NCBI RefSeq assembly: GCF_024231755.1
Contig: NZ_JAAEQH010000112.1
Span: 1-64,000 of the forward strand
Source of the DNA: Neptuniibacter sp.
GTDB lineage: Bacteria > Pseudomonadota > Gammaproteobacteria > Pseudomonadales > Balneatricaceae
Direction: 5' to 3'
Length of the DNA stretch: 64,000 nt
The notes beneath the pieces were generated by a model. It did no database searches and was not told the origin of the DNA. It saw only the letters and a program-made list of their open reading frames with translations. A program made the position numbers and the translations under genes. Of the stretch, positions 59,618-64,000 are shown one piece after another (positions within the stretch are counted from its first letter, which is position 1; every line of letters starts with the position of its first letter).

Positions 59618-62173
59618 ATGACAAGTGCCGAGATTCGCCAAGCATTTCTAGATTATTTTAATCAGCAGGGACATGAGGTTGTAGCGAGTAGCTCCCTTAT
59701 TCCTGCTAATGACCCTACTCTGATGTTTACTAACGCAGGTATGGTGCAGTTCAAGGATGTGTTTTTAGGCACAGATAAACGTAATTATACCCGTGCAACA
59801 AGCTCTCAGCGTTGTGTGCGTGCTGGTGGTAAACACAATGACCTGGAAAATGTAGGTTATACCGCACGTCATCACACATTCTTTGAGATGCTGGGTAACT
59901 TCAGCTTTGGTGATTACTTCAAGCAAGATGCAATTAACTTTGCATGGACTTTCCTGACAGAAGTAATGGGGTTGCCAAAAGAGCGCCTGTGGGTAACCGT
60001 ACATCATTCTGATGATGAAGCTGAGCGTATCTGGAAAGAGGAAGTTGGCGTAGATCCAGAGCGTTTCTCTAAGCTGGATGAAGATAACTTCTGGTCTATG
60101 GGTGATACAGGTCCTTGTGGTCCATGTACTGAGATCTTCTTTGACCACGGTGCTGACGTTTGGGGTGGTCCTCCGGGAAGCCCTGAAGAAGATGGTGATC
60201 GTTACATCGAGATCTGGAACGTTGTATTTATGCAGTACAACCGCAGTGCCGATGGTGAGATGACACCGTTGCCTAAACCTTCTGTGGATACGGGGATGGG
60301 CCTTGAGCGAATTGCTGCAGTAATGCAGAACGTTCACTCAAACTATGAAATTGATATGTTCCAGAATCTGTTAAAAGCTACTGCTGAGGCAGTAGGCACT
60401 ACAGATATGGATAATAAGTCTCTGCGCGTAATTGCTGACCATATCCGTTCTTGTTCTTTCCTGATTGTTGATGGTGTTCTGCCTTCTAACGAAGGTGCTG
60501 GTTATGTGCTACGCCGTATTATTCGTCGTGCCGTACGTCACGGAAATAAGCTGGGCGCTAAAGGTGCGTTCTTTAATCAGTTGGTGGCTGCGCTGGTTAA
60601 AGAGATGGGCGAAGCATATCCAGAACTTGCCGATAAGCAGGCTCAGGTCGAACGTGTGTTGTTGAAAGAGGAAGAGCAATTCGCGAAGACGCTGGATCAT
60701 GGTATGCGTCTGTTACAAGAAGCCATCGATAATCTTGACGGTACAGTGATACCGGGTGAGACAGTATTTAAGCTATACGATACCTATGGTTTCCCACACG
60801 ACTTGACGGCTGATGTGGCTCGTGAGCATGAGCTGACGATCGACGAAGAAGGTTTTGAGCGTGAGATGGAAGCTCAGCGTGAGCGTGCTCGTGCAGCAGG
60901 TAAGTTCTCAGTAGATTATAACGATGCGATCAAACTGGATGGTGAAACCAGCTTTACTGGTTATGAAAACCTTTCAGGTGATTCCTCATCTGTTGTTGCT
61001 CTCTTTAAAGATGGTGAGTCAGTAGATGAACTGCAGGCTGGGGATTCTGGTCTTGTTGTTCTGGATGAAACGCCTTTCTATGCAGAATCTGGTGGCCAGG
61101 TAGGAGATACTGGTTCTTTGGCTTCTGGTTCTGTTTCCTTTGCGGTAAATAACTGTACCAAAGAGGGTAAAAACAACCTTCATCACGGTAGTGTTGAAAG
61201 TGGCACTCTGAAGGTGGGTGATAAGGTTGCTCCTAAGGTTGATTCTGTGCGCCGTAAAGCTATAGCTCTAAACCACTCTGCCACCCATTTGTTGCACGAA
61301 GCATTGCGAGTGGTTTTGGGTGAGCATGTTCAACAGAAAGGCTCTCTGAATGATGACCAGCGTCTGCGTTTTGACTTCTCCCATTTCGAAGCGGTAACTG
61401 CGGAACAGATCGCAGAAGTAGAGCGGATTGTTAACGATCAGATTCGTGATAACAGCGAAGTTGTAACCGAAATTATGGAGATTGAAGCGGCCAAAGCTAA
61501 AGGCGCTGCCGCACTCTTTGGTGAGAAATACGACGATGAAGTGCGTGTTCTATCCATGGGTGGTGATTTCTCTATAGAGCTTTGTGGCGGTACTCATGCT
61601 AAACGTACAGGTGATATTGGCTTGCTAAAAATCACCTCTGAAGGTGGTGTTGCTGCAGGCATTCGTCGTGTTGAAGCTGTTACTGGTGCAACTGCGTTGG
61701 ATTTCTTTGCGGAACAGAAAACGCAGTTCGAGCAGAAGTTGCAGGAACAACAGGGTAAAACGCGTCAGCTTGAGAAAGAGCTGGAGCAGATGAAGGCTAA
61801 GCTTGCTGCTGCAAAAGGTGCTGATCTGATCAGCAATGCAGTAGAGGTTAATGGCGTAAAAGTTCTGGCTGCTAACTTGGAAGGTGTTGAGCCTAAAGCG
61901 TTGCGTGACACCATCGATCAGCTGAAGAATAAGCTGGGTAGCGGTATTGTGGTTCTGGCAACTGTTTCTGATGATAAAGTAGCCTTGGCTGCAGGTGTTA
62001 CCAAAGATCTGACGGCTAAAGTAAAGGCGGGTGATCTGATCAAAGAATTAACTGCTAAGCTGGGTGGTAAGGGCGGTGGGCGTCCTGACTTTGCTCAGGG
62101 TGGTGGTACAGATCTGGCAGCACTCCCGGCTGCGTTGGAATCTGTTACAGGGCTGGTTGAAGCAGCTGTTTAA
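59618..62173 (+). CDS. alaS: Alanyl-tRNA synthetase
   Basis: About 851 residues from the ATG at 59618 (Met-Thr-Ser-Ala-Glu-Ile-Arg). An ATG at 59609 would add three residues, and a TTG at 59585 is unlikely. Class II core with [12 protein letters not shown] and [16 protein letters not shown], an editing domain with HSATHLLH and CGGTHA, and the C-terminal C-Ala oligomerisation domain. No clear ribosome-binding site. The upstream 210 bases hold a GCCAGC/GCTGGC hairpin (59457-59475) and a TATAAT at 59509-59514, the likely promoter. Confidence 0.97.
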   Translation: MTSAEIRQAFLDYFNQQGHEVVASSSLIPANDPTLMFTNAGMVQFKDVFLGTDKRNYTRATSSQRCVRAGGKHNDLENVGYTARHHTFFEMLGNFSFGDYFKQDAINFAWTFLTEVMGLPKERLWVTVHHSDDEAERIWKEEVGVDPERFSKLDEDNFWSMGDTGPCGPCTEIFFDHGADVWGGPPGSPEEDGDRYIEIWNVVFMQYNRSADGEMTPLPKPSVDTGMGLERIAAVMQNVHSNYEIDMFQNLLKATAEAVGTTDMDNKSLRVIADHIRSCSFLIVDGVLPSNEGAGYVLRRIIRRAVRHGNKLGAKGAFFNQLVAALVKEMGEAYPELADKQAQVERVLLKEEEQFAKTLDHGMRLLQEAIDNLDGTVIPGETVFKLYDTYGFPHDLTADVAREHELTIDEEGFEREMEAQRERARAAGKFSVDYNDAIKLDGETSFTGYENLSGDSSSVVALFKDGESVDELQAGDSGLVVLDETPFYAESGGQVGDTGSLASGSVSFAVNNCTKEGKNNLHHGSVESGTLKVGDKVAPKVDSVRRKAIALNHSATHLLHEALRVVLGEHVQQKGSLNDDQRLRFDFSHFEAVTAEQIAEVERIVNDQIRDNSEVVTEIMEIEAAKAKGAAALFGEKYDDEVRVLSMGGDFSIELCGGTHAKRTGDIGLLKITSEGGVAAGIRRVEAVTGATALDFFAEQKTQFEQKLQEQQGKTRQLEKELEQMKAKLAAAKGADLISNAVEVNGVKVLAANLEGVEPKALRDTIDQLKNKLGSGIVVLATVSDDKVALAAGVTKDLTAKVKAGDLIKELTAKLGGKGGGRPDFAQGGGTDLAALPAALESVTGLVEAAV

Positions 62174-62191
62174 TCCGGAAGGGCTGAATAT

Positions 62192-63427
62192 ATGGCGCTT
62201 TATGTTCAAAAGTACGGCGGAACCTCAGTGGGGAGCGTCGAGCGCATCGAAGCGGTTGCGGACAAGGTTCAAGGCTTTAAACAGCAGGGGCACGATATTG
62301 TTGTCGTAGTTTCTGCTATGAGTGGTGAGACTAATCGTTTGATAGGTTTGGCTAAAGATATTCAGTCAAACCCTAATCCGCGTGAAATGGATGTATTGGT
62401 GTCCACTGGTGAGCAGGTGACCATAGCATTGCTATGTATGGCGCTAGCTGAGCGTGGCGTTTCTGCAAAATCTTATACCGGTAGCCAGGTTAAAATTCTC
62501 ACTGATAGTGCGCATACAAAGGCACGAATCCAGGATATTGAGGTTTCTTCTATGCAGAAGGATCTTGAGTCTGGGAATGTGATTGTAGTAGCGGGCTTTC
62601 AGGGGGTTGATGATCAGGGCAATATAACAACGCTAGGTCGTGGTGGATCTGATACTACTGGAGTGGCGTTGGCTGCTGCTCTTAAAGCGGATGAGTGTCA
62701 GATCTATACTGATGTTGATGGGGTCTATACAACGGACCCGCGTGTAGTTGAAGGGGCTCGCCGCCTCGAGCAGATCACTTTTGAAGAGATGCTGGAGATG
62801 GCAAGTCTGGGCTCTAAAGTCTTGCAGATAAGAGCCGTTGAGTTTGCCGGTAAATATAAAGTTCCACTTCGTGTTCTTTCGAGCTTTCAGGATGGACCGG
62901 GCACTTTAATTACCATAGAGGATGATGCAGCTGTGGAAAAACCAATTATTTCCGGTATCGCGTTTAACCGTGATGAGGCTAAGCTGACAGTGATGGGTGT
63001 TCCTGATGTGCCGGGAGTTGCTTCCCGTATTCTAGGGCCTGTCAGTCGTGAAAATATTGAGGTTGATGTTATTGTGCAGAATGTGGCTGCAGATAACACA
63101 ACAGATTTCACTTTTACGGTACACCGTAATGATTATGATTCTGCTGAGAAGGTTCTTAATCAGGTGGCTGAAGAGCTGGGGGCGCGTGAAGTGGTGGGTG
63201 ATAACAAGATTGCCAAAGTATCTATCGTAGGGGTGGGTATGCGATCTCACGCAGGCGTAGCAAGCAAAATGTTTGATGCGTTGGCTGATGAAAATATCAA
63301 TATACAGATGATCTCAACTTCTGAGATTAAAATATCTGTAGTGATTGCTGAAAAGTATCTGGAACTCGCAGTTCGTGCTTTGCACTCTGCGTTCGATATG
63401 GATGTTAATGATTCTGTAAGCGAATAA
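62192..63427 (+). CDS. lysC: Aspartate kinase
   Basis: 411 residues, monofunctional. Kinase motif VQKYGGTSVGSVERIE at the N-terminus, LGRGGSDTTGVALAAAL, then two ACT domains (residues ~265-411) for feedback control by lysine and/or threonine. First step of lysine, threonine and methionine synthesis. It lies between alaS and csrA, as in Pseudomonas. Confidence 0.96.
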   Translation: MALYVQKYGGTSVGSVERIEAVADKVQGFKQQGHDIVVVVSAMSGETNRLIGLAKDIQSNPNPREMDVLVSTGEQVTIALLCMALAERGVSAKSYTGSQVKILTDSAHTKARIQDIEVSSMQKDLESGNVIVVAGFQGVDDQGNITTLGRGGSDTTGVALAAALKADECQIYTDVDGVYTTDPRVVEGARRLEQITFEEMLEMASLGSKVLQIRAVEFAGKYKVPLRVLSSFQDGPGTLITIEDDAAVEKPIISGIAFNRDEAKLTVMGVPDVPGVASRILGPVSRENIEVDVIVQNVAADNTTDFTFTVHRNDYDSAEKVLNQVAEELGAREVVGDNKIAKVSIVGVGMRSHAGVASKMFDALADENINIQMISTSEIKISVVIAEKYLELAVRALHSAFDMDVNDSVSE

Positions 63428-63519
63428 TGCGCTTATAATGAAAAGCTGGTCTATATTAAGACTAGCTGTTGTACATAGGCAGCGTTCTGGCAGGGAATTG
63501 GATTGATGCCAGTCTGTTT

Positions 63520-63539
63520 ACTTGTCTAGTTTGACAAGT
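63520..63539 (+). promoter_or_regulatory. Stem-loop in the csrA leader
   Basis: Perfect 7-bp stem ACTTGTC/GACAAGT with a 6-base loop, 32 bases before the csrA start. The right arm contains TTGACA, which could also be a -35. A CTGGCA...TGCCAG dyad lies just upstream (63487-63512). Either may shape csrA expression. Confidence 0.4.
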
Positions 63540-63571
63540 TCGCCTGGGATGTTTTTAGGAGATTCTACGTC

Positions 63572-63760
63572 ATGTTAATTCTTACTCGCCGTGTGGGCGA
63601 AACTCTAATGGTCGGTGATGAAGTCACTGTTACTGTTCTCGGTGTTAAAGGTAATCAGGTACGTATTGGTGTGAATGCACCGAAAGATGTTTCTGTTCAC
63701 CGTGAAGAGATCTATCAGCGCATCCAGCGCGAAAAGGCTGAAGAGGGAAATCAAGGATAA
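63572..63760 (+). CDS. csrA: Carbon storage regulator CsrA
   Basis: 62 residues, the full family length, beginning [18 protein letters not shown], with [22 protein letters not shown] further on. The RNA-binding Arg of this segment is present. Binds GGA motifs in mRNA leaders to control translation and stability. Its own ribosome-binding site is AGGAG, itself a GGA. Followed by tRNA-Ser and tRNA-Arg genes, a conserved order. Confidence 0.98.
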   Translation: MLILTRRVGETLMVGDEVTVTVLGVKGNQVRIGVNAPKDVSVHREEIYQRIQREKAEEGNQG

Positions 63761-63820
63761 TTTTTTTTAATATCCTCTTTTCTTTTTAAAATCAGTTCTG
63801 TATATTACGCGCTCGTTGTT

Positions 63821-63910
63821 GGTGAGCTGGCCGAGTGGCTGAAGGCGCGCCCCTGCTAAGGGCGTATAGGTTTACCCCTATCGAGGGTTCGAATCCCTCG
63901 CTCACCGCCA
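63821..63910 (+). tRNA. tRNA-Ser (anticodon GCT)
   Basis: 90 nt with a long variable arm, typical of tRNA-Ser. Acceptor arms GGTGAGC/GCTCACC close perfectly, GGTTCGAATCC forms the T arm, and CCA is encoded. The anticodon GCT is at 63855-63857 in loop CTGCTAA, reading AGC/AGU. Confidence 0.98.
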
Positions 63911-63919
63911 TTTTGATGT

Positions 63920-63996
63920 GCGCCCGTAGCTCAGCTGGATAGAGTACCTGGCTACGAACCAGGCGGTCAGAGGTTCGAATCCTCTCGGGCGCGCCA
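63920..63996 (+). tRNA. tRNA-Arg (anticodon ACG)
   Basis: 77 nt cloverleaf. Acceptor arms GCGCCCG/CGGGCGC, anticodon ACG at 63954-63956 in loop CTACGAA, T arm GGTTCGAATCC and encoded CCA. A34 would be edited to inosine to read CGU, CGC and CGA. 9 bases after tRNA-Ser. Confidence 0.98.
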
Positions 63997-64000
63997 TCTG

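Overview
This window is a chromosomal segment of a marine-type gammaproteobacterium. Gene orders of the rpsB-tsf-pyrH-frr, bamA-lpx, surE-pcm-nlpD-rpoS and recA-alaS-csrA kind, a FabY-type ketoacyl synthase and an flgT/flgO/flgP flagellar locus suggest an Oceanospirillaceae-like member of the Oceanospirillales. That placement is inferred from gene content only. The window carries the terminal ~13.5 kb of an SXT/R391-family integrative conjugative element (ICE), inserted at the 5' end of prfC.

ICE part (1 to about 13,490). Conjugation genes traF (3' end only), traH and traG run rightward. They are followed by a complete mercury-resistance operon, merR-merT-merP-merC-merA, with merR co-directional and two separate MerR-type operator dyads. 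A leftward block follows: entry-exclusion gene eex, the FlhCD-like activators setC and setD, a lytic transglycosylase, two conserved ICE proteins and the Cro-like croS. A cluster of four operator-like palindromes separates croS from the rightward repressor gene setR. A fifth consensus palindrome lies inside the second conserved ICE gene. TraG carries Pro-Gly-Glu at residues 606-608, which as I recall marks the SXT exclusion group.

15-22 kb: after prfC come a palindrome and a 7-bp tandem repeat, a TatD-family hydrolase, an unknown lipoprotein, fabY, an OmpA-type lipoprotein, the flagellar accessory genes flgT (leftward) and flgO-flgP (rightward), and a DUF1244 gene.

22-45 kb: glnD and map run leftward. 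A long rightward series follows: rpsB, tsf, pyrH, frr, uppS, cdsA, rseP, bamA, skp, lpxD, fabZ, lpxA, lpxB, rnhB, dnaE, accA, tilS. It links translation, undecaprenyl and phospholipid synthesis, outer-membrane assembly, lipid A synthesis and replication.

45-64 kb: pyrG, eno, ftsB, truD, surE, pcm, a DUF368 (PopT-type) transporter gene, nlpD and rpoS run rightward, then mutS leftward. A solitary KorA/TrfB-like DNA-binding protein, pncC, recA with a LexA box, recX, alaS, lysC, csrA, tRNA-Ser(GCT) and tRNA-Arg(ACG) follow.

The most striking observation is an absence. dxr is missing from the frr-uppS-cdsA-rseP locus, and both ispD and ispF are missing between ftsB and truD. Three genes of the MEP isoprenoid pathway are therefore gone from two conserved places with very tight junctions. 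This suggests the organism makes isopentenyl diphosphate by another route, such as an acquired mevalonate pathway, which would have to be encoded outside the window.
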